Shown here one piece after another: positions 1-8,714 of a stretch of DNA of 64,000 nucleotides. Source of the DNA: JBDRRP01 sp964446485 (lineage in GTDB: Bacteria > Desulfobacterota > Desulfobacteria > Desulfobacterales > JBDRRP01); assembly GCA_964446485.1 (NCBI GenBank), contig CAYUOU010000001.1, positions 173,561 through 237,560 on the forward strand. Reading direction: 5' to 3'. How positions within the stretch are numbered: position 1 is the stretch's first letter; each line of letters opens with the position of its first letter. The translations under genes and the position numbers were made by a program. The notes under the pieces were generated by a model, which saw nothing but the letters and a program-made list of their open reading frames with translations, was not told the DNA's origin and made no database searches.

Positions 1-1
1 C

Positions 2-1024
2 GGCAGCGGCGGGGCGTTTTTCATGACCCCCGGCATGATGAATTTAGGCGTCAACGGCGTGGTGGCGGTGGCCAGCAACATCACTCACAAATTCGGAAAG
101 GCCCTGGTTGGGTCCAAAAAACATGCCGCCGCCGGTAACGTGGACAAAAAACTGGCGGCTTATATGCTCGCTACCGCAATCATCGGCATCCAGATCGCCG
201 TGGCCATCAATAGCTTTCTTTTCAAAAGCGGGGGTGGCCACGGTGCGGGGGATAGCCCCGGCGCCAACCTCTATATCAGCCTGGTGTTTGCCTTCATTTT
301 GTCCGCGGTGGCCATCTCCATGCTGAGAGACACCCTGAAATCCAGTGGTGCGGACGGGGAGGACGGCGGCCCCTCTCAGAAAATCGCAGAAGCCCTGGCC
401 CGCTTGAAGCTGCCCCCTGTCATCACCTTCGGCGTGGCCGACACAAAGGTGAGCCTGTGGGTCATCATGGCCGTTGGCATCGCCACCGGATACCTTGCAG
501 GCACCATCGGTGTCGGCGGTTTTATTGGTGTGCCGGCAATGATCTATGTGTTTGGTATCCCCACCGCGGTGGCCACCGGCACGGAGCTTTTTCTGGCCGT
601 CTTCATGGGTGCCTTTGGCCTCCTGAGCTATGCCTACCAGGGGTTTGTGGACCTTCGCCTCACCATGCTGCTGTACCTTGGTTCGCTGGCCGGCATTCAC
701 TTAGGGGTTTATGGGGTCAAGGTAGTCAAGGAAAAATACATCCGCATGGCCACCAGCCTGATCATCCTGCTGTGCGTCTTCAGCCGCATCATCGCCATCC
801 CCGTCTACCTCAGGCAGATGGGCCTTGTCGACTACCCGGCCGGTATCGATGCTTACCTCAACGGTGGCAGCAAGTTCTTTCTTTTTGTCAGCGGTATCTC
901 AGGCGTCCTGTTCATTCTCGCGCAGGTCGTCAAGGCATATCGGCAGCGAAGAAAAATTCAGAAGACCCTGCTCGTGGTGAGAACGCCCGAATGGGAGACG
1001 GCACAATCCGTCAAGGCCGCGTGA
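2..1024 (+). CDS. TauE/SafE-family sulfite/anion exporter, 5' end outside window
   Basis: Polytopic inner-membrane protein of the TauE/SafE (DUF81) family, which exports sulfite, sulfoacetate or related organosulfur anions. The reading frame is open to the window edge before the first visible ATG at 23 and encodes the Gly-rich start of a TM segment, so the true start lies upstream. Seven hydrophobic segments are visible. The Gly-rich family repeat appears as GYLAGTIGVGGFIGVP around residue 160 of the visible part. The C-terminal tail is basic and cytoplasmic. A receiver-domain gene and a small basic protein follow on the same strand. The substrate is inferred from the family only. Confidence 0.85.
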   Translation, partial: GSGGAFFMTPGMMNLGVNGVVAVASNITHKFGKALVGSKKHAAAGNVDKKLAAYMLATAIIGIQIAVAINSFLFKSGGGHGAGDSPGANLYISLVFAFILSAVAISMLRDTLKSSGADGEDGGPSQKIAEALARLKLPPVITFGVADTKVSLWVIMAVGIATGYLAGTIGVGGFIGVPAMIYVFGIPTAVATGTELFLAVFMGAFGLLSYAYQGFVDLRLTMLLYLGSLAGIHLGVYGVKVVKEKYIRMATSLIILLCVFSRIIAIPVYLRQMGLVDYPAGIDAYLNGGSKFFLFVSGISGVLFILAQVVKAYRQRRKIQKTLLVVRTPEWETAQSVKAA

Positions 1025-1081
1025 TGCCGGTAATCCGAACCGGATCCGCTTGAAAACACATCTGACATCAAGGAGAAAACC

Positions 1082-1492
1082 ATGAACGAGCGCTGCGAAA
1101 TCCTCATCGTTGACGACGAACCCATCGTGGGAGATCGGTTGAAGAGCTTTCTCACCCGGGACGGCCATCAGGTAGAATCTTTTACAGACCCCACTGCGGC
1201 GTTGGCGCGTCTGGATGACAAGCATTTCGACATTCTCATCAGCGATATCCGCATGGGGGACATCGACGGCATCCAGATCATGGAACAGGTGCTGGAAAAA
1301 CGCCTTCCCATCAAGGTGATCATGATCACCGGTTATGCCACGATGGAGCTGGCGCGTGAGTCCATGACCAAGGGCGCCTTCGACTTTATTGCCAAACCGT
1401 TCAAGCTGAAGGAAATCCGCCACACCATCAAACAGGCCCTCGAATCGCTGGCGATGGAACACCGGCCAAAAGCGGCGGCAGCGTTGTCGTAA
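1082..1492 (+). CDS. Single-domain response regulator (CheY-like receiver)
   Basis: 136-aa protein made of one receiver domain and a short tail, with no output domain. It has the acidic DDE pair after the first beta strand, the phospho-acceptor Asp in ILISDIRMGD (about residue 56), the Thr/Ser switch in MITGYA and the conserved Lys in IAKPFK. AAGGAGAAAACC directly before the ATG is a good ribosome binding site. It starts 57 bp after the exporter gene and is probably cotranscribed with it. The cognate kinase is not in the window. It probably works by protein-protein contact. Confidence 0.9.
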   Translation: MNERCEILIVDDEPIVGDRLKSFLTRDGHQVESFTDPTAALARLDDKHFDILISDIRMGDIDGIQIMEQVLEKRLPIKVIMITGYATMELARESMTKGAFDFIAKPFKLKEIRHTIKQALESLAMEHRPKAAAALS

Positions 1493-1580
1493 AAAAGTTT
1501 CGCCGCCGACAGCCGCATTGCTGCATGAGACAGTACCGCGGGCAACTCGGCAGCAAGATCACAGAAACAGGAGGTGGATC

Positions 1581-1745
1581 ATGGTTGTTTATCGAAGCCC
1601 CATGGAAAAGATACTGGAACAAAATGAAAACGATACAGTCATCACCAACGCCAGCGAACCCGGCAAGACCTTCTGGCGGAAGCTGAAGTACCGCTGGTCC
1701 ATTTGGAAGAGACAGTGGCAAAAGATGCTTGGGCGATCCCAATAG
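1581..1745 (+). CDS. 54-aa basic hypothetical protein
   Basis: Small ORF started at the ATG at 1581 because it is preceded by a strong Shine-Dalgarno sequence (AGGAGG, 6 nt spacing). The open frame extends upstream to 1518 without a better site. The C-terminal half is rich in Lys, Arg and Trp (WRKLKYRWSIWKRQWQK), suggesting an amphipathic helix that could contact membrane or nucleic acid. It lies downstream of the exporter and receiver genes on the same strand and may be the last gene of that unit. I do not recognise a family. Confidence 0.6.
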   Translation: MVVYRSPMEKILEQNENDTVITNASEPGKTFWRKLKYRWSIWKRQWQKMLGRSQ

Positions 1746-1837
1746 GCCTACCGTTTATGCTTCTTTTACGGTTCATCCCAACCCCTTGGCCCCTTGTCGC
1801 TGTTAAGCCGTATCGGCGCAATCCCAGCCCCCTGCTG

Positions 1838-2386
1838 TTAGATCACCCCGCGATAAAACGCATACTTCGTGGCAAGCGGTTCGAATAAAATTTCCAGCTG
1901 GCCGGCGTGAGCGCGGCTCAGCGGTTTGAATCGGCGCCCGGTTGCAGCCAGGGTGGCCACTTCAGATGCAGCACTGCAGCCCACGATGGCCACCGTGATC
2001 CCCTTGGACATGGCATAGCGGATCAACATTGTTGCCGTCACACCAACCCTGGGCTGGACGTAGTGGCCGGCGCCGAGAATTTTCATGCCGATGACGGCCA
2101 GCCCCTTTTCCTGGGCCTTGGGCAATGTGTCGTCAAGAAACCCGCCCAGCACTCCCTCCACAGGATTCACCGGCATCATCACGGCATCCACCGGCCACCG
2201 AGTCACCGCACGGGAAAGGATGGCCGGGTCGAAATAAGTGATCCCTTCATCCAGAGCGGCTTCTATCATCTGGCGGGCCGCATCGGCCTTGCCCGTGGTA
2301 CGGAGGATCCCCTCTCCGCCCAGCCCCACCCGGGAGACCCGGATGTCCGATTTTCCAAATGCAACGGTATCGATTTCGGTTGCCAT
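1838..2386 (-). pseudogene. Aldo/keto reductase with large in-frame internal deletion
   Basis: The N-terminal part matches the first strands of an aldo/keto reductase (FGKSDIRVSRVGLGGEGI, then EALDEGITYFD-like text). It then jumps at about residue 52 to the family's C-terminal half (PAILSRAVTRWPVDAVMMPVNP, then GMKILGAG). The product is 182 aa instead of roughly 280-330. The missing stretch should hold the catalytic Tyr, Lys and His of the AKR tetrad, leaving only the Asp of YFD. The joint is near 2225-2232 and keeps the frame. A catalytically dead mini-protein is possible, but a decayed gene is more likely. Confidence 0.8.
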
Positions 2387-2415
2387 CTGCGTCCTTCCGT
2401 CAAATTAAATGCCTT

Positions 2416-3480
2416 CTATGACTGGACACGCCGCACCGCGTCGAACAATTTCAAATTCGCCTTGTGAAACGGATACCGGTCCAGTTCCGACAGCCTCACC
2501 CAGGCATGGGCCGACGGACCGCTCCGCCGTACCCGCCCCCCATCCCAACGGCAGGTAAAAACGGCCATCAGAATTTTGAAATGGGTATAAGCGTGACGGG
2601 CCTCGGTGAGGGGCACCGCCTGATCGACCCGGATGCCCGTTTTTTTCATCAAGTGACGCCGACAGGCCGCCTCGGGGGGTTCACCGTTGGCAATACGCCC
2701 GCCGGGAAACTCCCACAATCCGCCGAGCAGGGCCTCGCCCGGCCGCTGCACGATGAGAATCCGATTCTTTTTGAACACCACGCCCACGGCAACATCGATC
2801 TTTGGCGTGGGCGCTTTCCGCTGCCGTTTGGGAAAATCGGCGGTGGTGCCGTTTTTGAACGCTTCGCAGTGGTCGCTGACCGGGCACCGGCGGCAACGGG
2901 GCTGACCCGGCCGGCAGGCCAGCGCCCCCAGCTCCATGATGGCCTGATTGAAAGTGGCCGGGTCCTTGCGGTCCAGCAGGCTTTCTGCCCGTGCTTTGAA
3001 CACCCGGTGGGCATCACTGCGATTCACCGGATGGCTGATCTCAAAAAGCCTTGCCAGCACCCGTTTGACGTTGCCATCCACGACGGCGTGGGGCTGGCCA
3101 AAGGCGATGCTCGTCACGGCGGAAGCGATGTAGTCCCCAATCCCCGGCAATGCACGCACCTCATCGAAAGTTTCAGGAAAGCGCCCCCCATGAACCGACA
3201 TGATGCGCTGGGCTGCCTTTTGAAGATTACGCGCCCGGGAATAATAGCCGAGGCCCTCCCAATGTTTGAGCACCTGTTGCGGATCTGCTGCGGCGAGGGC
3301 GGCAATCTGGGGGAATGTGGCCATGAACCGCTGGTAATAGGGTACCACGGTGGCCACCTGGGTCTGCTGGAGCATGACTTCAGAGATCCAGATGTCATAT
3401 GGGACGGTGGTTTCGCGCCACGGCAGGCGGCGGCGATGGCGGCGGTACCAGTTCGTGAGCGAAGCGGCAAAATCGGTCAC
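2416..3480 (-). CDS. mutY: A/G-specific adenine glycosylase MutY
   Basis: Base-excision repair glycosylase that removes adenine mispaired with 8-oxoguanine. The N-terminal HhH-GPD domain contains the catalytic Glu in SEVMLQQTQ, the helix-hairpin-helix LPGIGDYIASA and the catalytic Asp in VVDGNVKRV. The [4Fe-4S] ligands follow the C-X6-C-X2-C-X5-C spacing (CRPGQPRCRRCPVSDHC). The C-terminal NUDIX-like domain (WEFPGGRI) recognises 8-oxoG. I chose the GTG at 3480, eight bases beyond the stop of the upstream methyltransferase gene, because the longer frame would overlap that gene by over 130 bp. This gives 354 aa, normal for MutY, and suggests translational coupling. Confidence 0.92.
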   Translation of the reverse strand: MTDFAASLTNWYRRHRRRLPWRETTVPYDIWISEVMLQQTQVATVVPYYQRFMATFPQIAALAAADPQQVLKHWEGLGYYSRARNLQKAAQRIMSVHGGRFPETFDEVRALPGIGDYIASAVTSIAFGQPHAVVDGNVKRVLARLFEISHPVNRSDAHRVFKARAESLLDRKDPATFNQAIMELGALACRPGQPRCRRCPVSDHCEAFKNGTTADFPKRQRKAPTPKIDVAVGVVFKKNRILIVQRPGEALLGGLWEFPGGRIANGEPPEAACRRHLMKKTGIRVDQAVPLTEARHAYTHFKILMAVFTCRWDGGRVRRSGPSAHAWVRLSELDRYPFHKANLKLFDAVRRVQS

Positions 3481-3487
3481 GGGCGCA

Positions 3488-4483
3488 TCACACCCGCCCG
3501 GCCAGAATGCCGGATTCCGTTGGGCCGACGAACGGTAGGCGTTGAATATCTCGCACGCCCACAGCGGTGAGCATGTCCACGAGTTCCGCCTGGGTGTAGG
3601 CGCGGCCGCCGTCGGTGCCAACCAGCATGTTCAGGGAGAACAGGGCGGGAAACAGCGGGCCATCCGCGCTGTCTTCCAGGATGAATTCGTGGATGAATAT
3701 CCGGCCTTTGCCGGTGAGGGTGCCCACGGCTTTTCTGATCATTTCTTGGCAGGTGGCCGGGTCTTCGCCGTGCAGGATGTGGGACAGCCATACGGCGTCG
3801 AATGCACCTTCCACTTCCTCGGCGGTATAGTCCCCGGGGATAAATCGGATGCGGTCCTCCATCCCGAATTTTTTGATGGTCTTCTGGGCAAAGGGGCGCG
3901 TCGTGGCCAGATCGTAGATAGCCGCCGTTAGCTCCGGGTGTTTCAGGCAAAAATGGATGGCGAAGGTGCCGGGTCCGCCCCCCAGATCCAAGAGTCGGCG
4001 GCATCCGCCTAAGTCGATGAGTTCTGCCACGGCTGGGGCAATGGCCGAGGCGATGTTGAACATCCCCATCAAAAAGGCTTCCCGGCGGTCGTCATCACCG
4101 GAAATGGCCCGTTCGCGCACCGGGCGTCCGGTGCGAACCGCCTCGGCCAGGCGATTCCAGGAAGGCATGAGATAATGGTGGTGCATGATCATAAAGCCGA
4201 TGTAAGTGTCGGCGCTTTTCACCAGAAACCGGCGGGCCGATTCGGTGTTGGAGAACAGGTCTCCGGACTTTTCCAACAGCCCCATGGCAACGAGGGCATT
4301 CAAGAGCCGTTCGGTGGCGTCTTCGGAAAACCCGGTGCCATCGGCCACTGCCGCCGCGGGCAGGGCGCCGTCACCGATGGCCGTAAAAATATCCAGCTTG
4401 ACGGCGGCATGCAGCGTACAGGTTTTCCAAAAACTCCCTGATATCTCCAAAAGCTGTCCGGGGGACGGGTGTTGTTCGGTCAT
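3488..4483 (-). CDS. SAM-dependent O-methyltransferase (acetylserotonin/polyketide OMT type)
   Basis: 331-aa class I methyltransferase of the plant-type/polyketide O-methyltransferase family. The N-terminal winged-helix dimerisation domain (about 1-95) carries the LLNALVAMGLLEKSGDLF pattern. The C-terminal Rossmann domain has the SAM-binding motif LLDLGGGPGTFAI and, later, the family signature WLSHILHGEDPATCQEM with a His in the position of the usual general base. The start is the ATG at 4483, preceded by GAAGGAGG; the frame runs 19 codons further upstream without a ribosome site. The substrate cannot be told from sequence. It lies immediately upstream of mutY. Confidence 0.87.
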   Translation of the reverse strand: MTEQHPSPGQLLEISGSFWKTCTLHAAVKLDIFTAIGDGALPAAAVADGTGFSEDATERLLNALVAMGLLEKSGDLFSNTESARRFLVKSADTYIGFMIMHHHYLMPSWNRLAEAVRTGRPVRERAISGDDDRREAFLMGMFNIASAIAPAVAELIDLGGCRRLLDLGGGPGTFAIHFCLKHPELTAAIYDLATTRPFAQKTIKKFGMEDRIRFIPGDYTAEEVEGAFDAVWLSHILHGEDPATCQEMIRKAVGTLTGKGRIFIHEFILEDSADGPLFPALFSLNMLVGTDGGRAYTQAELVDMLTAVGVRDIQRLPFVGPTESGILAGRV

Positions 4484-4858
4484 CTTTGCCTCCTTCGTAA
4501 CCGGTAGTGGCGCGCACTCGAGGTTCTCGTTATCGGCCAAGATATCTCAAAAGGCAAGTGTCGATAGGTTGCGCCAAAACGCATCGTCGCAATGGGCTGC
4601 CGCAATTCGACGAATTTGAAAAAAATCGATTTTATTAAGAAATCCAGCACCCTGACACTGAAGCGGTTGCCATGGGCATGGCTTTGTGTCATATCATTCA
4701 GGGCCTCATCCGCGGGTTCCGACGCAACTGACGGCACCTTCGGGAGCCTGGGTGATGATGCCGCCGCGCCGTTGAAGACACTGCGCTGAACAATGGCATC
4801 ACATGAGCCGTCAACAGCGGCCGGCACACCCGCATTACCAACCCTATCGGAGAGCCTC
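4484..4858. promoter_or_regulatory. Divergent intergenic region with palindromes
   Basis: 375-bp gap between the leftward methyltransferase and the rightward CoA-transferase gene. It must contain both promoters, but no clear -35/-10 pair stands out. Two symmetric sequences are visible: AATTCGACGAATT (6-bp arms around one base, 4604-4616) and the perfect palindrome AAAATCGATTTT (4622-4633). Both lie in the most AT-rich part. They could be operator sites for one of the two genes. This is inference. Confidence 0.35.
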
Positions 4859-6730
4859 ATGAAAACCACCGGCTACTGGGCCGACGACTACGTCAATAAG
4901 AAACGTTCGCTGGCCGAGGCTGTCGGCCGAATCCGCTCGGGTCAGCGGGTCTTCATCGGCTCCTATTGCGGAGAGCCTCAGCACCTGGTCAAGGGGCTGG
5001 CCGACGTGGCAGCGCACTTGAGCGACATCGAAATCATCCGCCTGATGTCTTTAGAGACCACTCCCCTGATGCAACTCGCCGATCGTACCAGCGACCAGAA
5101 CATCAACATCCGCTCCATTTACCTTGGGTCGGCCAAGAGTGCGCCGCTGGCCGGCAACATGCGATTTTACACCCCCGTGAACATGGCCGAGGTTCCCCGC
5201 CTCTTCGCCCGGCGACGCATCCCCATCGACGTCGCCCTGATCCAGGTTTCGCCGCCGGACGACTTCGGCTGGATGAGCTTTGGCGTGTCGGTGGACGTCA
5301 ATCAGGCGGCGGCCCTTGCCGCCGACCTGGTCATCGCCCAAATCAACGCCAACATGCCCATGGTGCTGGGTCAAAGTTTTATCCATGTCAACGATGTGGA
5401 TTTGTTTGTGGACCACGACGAGGAACTGCTGACCATTTCTCCGGTGTCTAAAAGCGAACAGGCCCTGATGATCGGCCAGAACATCGCGCGGTTGGTCGAC
5501 GACGGCGCCACACTGCAGATCGGCCTGGATGCGGCCTCCCAGGCAACCAGCCTGGCCCTGGCCGAGAAGAACGACCTGGGCATCCACTCCATGTTCTTCA
5601 CCGACGACATCATGCATCTTTACGCCCGGGGCGTCGTTACCAACCGTCGCAAGGGCTTTAACAACGGCAAACTGGTGGCCAGTTGCGCCGTGGGCACTCA
5701 GGCCATGTACGAATTTTTGCACCTCAACCCCGCCGTGGAGTTTCATCCCTCGGACTATGTGAATGACGTGGAGATCATCGCCCGCCACCACAAAATGGTC
5801 TCAATGAACGTGGCCCAGCGCATCGATCTTGCCGGCCAGGTCTCCTCGGACGCGGTGGCCTCCACCCTTTTTGCCGGGGTGTCTGGCATTCCGGACTTTG
5901 TCCGCGGCTCCAACCGCTCGGCCGGGGGGCGCTCCATCATCATGCTCACCGCCACGGACGACGAGGGTCACACCAGCCGGATCGTACCGCTGCTCAACAA
6001 CACCATCGTCACCGTCCCCAGAGAGGATGTGCGGTGGGTGGTCACCGAGTTCGGGGCCGTCAACTTGTTTGGAAAGAGCACCCAGGAGCGCGCCCTGGCC
6101 ATGATCAGCATCGCCCATCCGGATTTTCGCGACGAACTCCTGGGGCAGGCCAAGGAAATGGGCATGATCGGTCGTGGCCGGCGCCTGGGCGATTATGTGC
6201 GCGGTATTTACCCGGTGCGCCTGGAGGAGACCCTCGTCATGGATGGGCAGACGGTCACGGTGCGCCCCACCAAGCCGGTGGACGAGCGGCGCATTCAGGA
6301 ACATTTCTACCACCTGGACAGAAAAGACGTCCTCTCCCGCTTCTTTCACGAAAAGACGCGGTTTGCCCGTGGAGACGTCGAATCCTTGAGCCAGATCGAC
6401 TACGTGCGCAACCTGAGCATTATTGCCGTTGTGGGGGAGTTCGGCTTCGATCGGGTCGTGGGCATCGGCGAGTATTACCTGGAGCCGCGCAAAAACATGG
6501 CCGAGGTGGCCTTTTCAGTCAGCCGGGATTTTCAGGGTAAGGGGATGGGCCGCATTTTAATGCGGAAGCTGGCCAAGGCCGCCCGGGAAAACGGCATTCT
6601 TGGCCTTTATGCCATCACCTCGCCGGGCAACAAAGCCATGATCAATCTCTTCAAGACGCTGCCATACAAGGTCAATTCGGTTCTGGAAGATGAACTGCTC
6701 TTGAGCTGCCGATTCGACGATCCGGCGTGA
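4859..6730 (+). CDS. Acetyl-CoA hydrolase/CoA-transferase fused to a GNAT domain
   Basis: 623-aa two-domain protein. Residues 1 to about 440 form an acetyl-CoA hydrolase/4-hydroxybutyrate CoA-transferase module (AGVSGIPDFVRGS region, then VVTEFGAVNL near the active-site part). The last 150 residues are a GNAT acetyltransferase domain with the acetyl-CoA binding loop VSRDFQGKGMGRILMRKL. It may move CoA between short-chain acids and acetylate a protein or amine. The start at 4859 is preceded by GGAGAGCCTC; an upstream in-frame ATG at 4793 lacks a ribosome site. No other acyl-CoA genes flank it. Confidence 0.88.
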   Translation: MKTTGYWADDYVNKKRSLAEAVGRIRSGQRVFIGSYCGEPQHLVKGLADVAAHLSDIEIIRLMSLETTPLMQLADRTSDQNINIRSIYLGSAKSAPLAGNMRFYTPVNMAEVPRLFARRRIPIDVALIQVSPPDDFGWMSFGVSVDVNQAAALAADLVIAQINANMPMVLGQSFIHVNDVDLFVDHDEELLTISPVSKSEQALMIGQNIARLVDDGATLQIGLDAASQATSLALAEKNDLGIHSMFFTDDIMHLYARGVVTNRRKGFNNGKLVASCAVGTQAMYEFLHLNPAVEFHPSDYVNDVEIIARHHKMVSMNVAQRIDLAGQVSSDAVASTLFAGVSGIPDFVRGSNRSAGGRSIIMLTATDDEGHTSRIVPLLNNTIVTVPREDVRWVVTEFGAVNLFGKSTQERALAMISIAHPDFRDELLGQAKEMGMIGRGRRLGDYVRGIYPVRLEETLVMDGQTVTVRPTKPVDERRIQEHFYHLDRKDVLSRFFHEKTRFARGDVESLSQIDYVRNLSIIAVVGEFGFDRVVGIGEYYLEPRKNMAEVAFSVSRDFQGKGMGRILMRKLAKAARENGILGLYAITSPGNKAMINLFKTLPYKVNSVLEDELLLSCRFDDPA

Positions 6731-6835
6731 TGCGGGCGGTGTCGGCATGGTTCGGCACATCGGTTTCCCACGCCGCGGGGATGTTGGCGCCAACACGATG
6801 TATTCACCCTACGACACACCACGATGCATTTGCTG

Positions 6836-8137
6836 CTACTGGATCCAAAAAAGACTGATCACCGGCACGTAGGTAATCAACAGGAGAAATAGCAGTCGTA
6901 GAACGAGGAAGGGAATGGCGGCGCTGTAGAGCAGGGTGACCGGCTTTTGGAATTTCATGCTGGCGATAAACAGGTTGATGCCCACCGGCGGCGTGGAATA
7001 GCCGATCTCCAGATTGACCAGGAAAATAACGCATAGATGAATGGGGTCGATGCCGTACTGCATCGCCACCGGAATCATGATGGGCACCACGATGACGATG
7101 GCGGAGAAAATGTCCATCATGCACCCAACCGCCAGCAGAAACAGGTTGAGGCCCATCAGAAAGGTGATGCGGCTGTCGGTGAAAGCCGTGAGGGTTTCCA
7201 TGATGCGGTCGGGGATCTGGGCGTCCACCAGGTAGCCGGTAAGGGCCAGGGACATCGCCAGGATGATGATGATGGCTCCGGAGAGGACGGCGCTGTCCAC
7301 AATGATCTTGGGAAGCTGCCGGGAGAAGGAGATTTCCTTCAGGATAAAACATTCCACCACCAGCACGTAGACCACCACCAGCGCCGAGACCTCGGCGATG
7401 GTGACGAATCCGCCGTAAACCCCCACCAGAATAATCGCCACGATGGGCCAGTCCCACTTGCCGTCCAAGAAAGTGCGTTTCAGTTCAACGGTCGCCGGGC
7501 CATCCGGACCCGCCACCGGTTCAACGTTTCCGTTGCGGATGCGCTGCCACTGACGCACCCCGGCGTAGATCGAGAGAATCACCACCACCATCATCCCTGG
7601 TACCAGTGCCGCCTTGAATACCCGGCCGATGTCCACCTGGGCCACGACGCCGTATAGAATGATCGGCAGGCTGGGCGGAAAAAGGAGCCCCAGGCTGCCG
7701 CCGGCGGTGAGGAGCCCCAGGGTGAAGCGCTCCCCGTACTGCTGCTGGCGAAGTATGGGGTAAAGCACGCTGCCCAGGGCCACGATGGTGACCCCGCTGG
7801 CGCCGGTAAGGGCTGTGAAAAACGTGCAGGCGCCAAGGGCGGCAATGGCCAGCCCACCCGGGAGCCAGCCGGCGGCTGCGTTCATGAAGTTCATGATGCG
7901 CCGGGGCGCCCCCGATTCGGTGAGAAGGGTCCCCACGAAGGTAAACAGCGGCAGTGCCATGAGCACCGGCATGGATGCCAGGCGGTTCATTTCGATGATC
8001 ACCACCTGCAGGGACAGGGGATCCGGATCGGCGGCATAAAGGCAGACCATGGCCAGGCCGCCGATGACGGTAAACAGCGGCGCTTCCAGCAGGGCGAAGA
8101 GCAGCACTGCGAAGATGGCATAAGAAAGGAGGCTCAC
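6836..8137 (-). CDS. dctM: TRAP transporter large permease (DctM)
   Basis: 433-aa polytopic protein of the TRAP-T large membrane subunit family, which forms the Na+-driven channel for carboxylates or related solutes. About a dozen hydrophobic helices are visible. Family motifs include LASMPVLMALPLFTFVGTLL near the N-terminus, the GASGVTIVALGSVLYPIL helix and the C-terminal NLEIGYSTPPVGINLF signature. Its start overlaps the dctQ stop by four bases. The order tatT-dctP-dctQ-dctM on the same strand shows one operon. The substrate is not predictable from the sequence. Confidence 0.95.
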   Translation of the reverse strand: MSLLSYAIFAVLLFALLEAPLFTVIGGLAMVCLYAADPDPLSLQVVIIEMNRLASMPVLMALPLFTFVGTLLTESGAPRRIMNFMNAAAGWLPGGLAIAALGACTFFTALTGASGVTIVALGSVLYPILRQQQYGERFTLGLLTAGGSLGLLFPPSLPIILYGVVAQVDIGRVFKAALVPGMMVVVILSIYAGVRQWQRIRNGNVEPVAGPDGPATVELKRTFLDGKWDWPIVAIILVGVYGGFVTIAEVSALVVVYVLVVECFILKEISFSRQLPKIIVDSAVLSGAIIIILAMSLALTGYLVDAQIPDRIMETLTAFTDSRITFLMGLNLFLLAVGCMMDIFSAIVIVVPIMIPVAMQYGIDPIHLCVIFLVNLEIGYSTPPVGINLFIASMKFQKPVTLLYSAAIPFLVLRLLFLLLITYVPVISLFWIQ

Positions 8138-8655
8138 AATGCGCCGCCAGCTGGGTCTTGGCTCGGTGCCTCACCGTCCGCAGCGTCAAGCCCGGTGGTC
8201 CGGCTGGCCGGCGGGGAGAGGACGTTGAGGAAAAAGCGGAACATCGCCAGGAAGAAAAACAGCGGAAACACCACCGCCGCATAACCGCTGGGGCCGAAGA
8301 TGGCGACCTCGTTTTTTACGAAAGAGAGGGCCGCCACCGCCAAAACGCCCATGACGGCCATGCCAAAGAGTGCGCTGACGCGGCCGGCCATGCGACGGAC
8401 ACCGGGGGAAGCGAGACGCAGGACCAGTTCCAGGCGGATGTGCCGGTTGCTGCGCAACCCCACCGTGGAGCCCATGAGCGCCAGCCATAGCACCAGCGTG
8501 GGGGCGTATTCCAGCAGTGCCTGGAATGAGTGTTGAAAGAGGTTTCGTGAGATGACATTGATGCCGATGGCCGCCACCAGCGCGCTGAAGAGGACGATGA
8601 CCAGGACGCGCTCCAGCATGGACAATGCGTTGTCAATCTTTAGCATCAGGAGCAT
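8134..8655 (-). CDS. dctQ: TRAP transporter small permease (DctQ)
   Basis: 173-aa membrane protein with four predicted transmembrane helices, typical of the DctQ small subunit that pairs with DctM. Supporting sequence includes the first helix ERVLVIVLFSALVAAIGINV and the central LWLALMGSTVGLRSNRHIRLEL, where the family has a conserved aromatic/Gly plus His-Ile pattern. It lies between dctP (59 bp upstream) and dctM (4-bp overlap), exactly where a small permease belongs. The Ser/Ala-rich C-terminal tail after about residue 145 is unusual but harmless. Confidence 0.93.
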   Translation of the reverse strand: MLLMLKIDNALSMLERVLVIVLFSALVAAIGINVISRNLFQHSFQALLEYAPTLVLWLALMGSTVGLRSNRHIRLELVLRLASPGVRRMAGRVSALFGMAVMGVLAVAALSFVKNEVAIFGPSGYAAVVFPLFFFLAMFRFFLNVLSPPASRTTGLDAADGEAPSQDPAGGAL

Positions 8656-8714
8656 GTAGGGAATCGTCCTTTTCTACCCGGTGGCCGCGCGACGGGCCGT
8701 TGGATGGCGGGATG

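Noticed and set aside
2464..3570. 368-aa plus-strand frame opposite mutY
   Set aside because: Antisense of the catalytic and Fe-S regions of MutY; no domain features.
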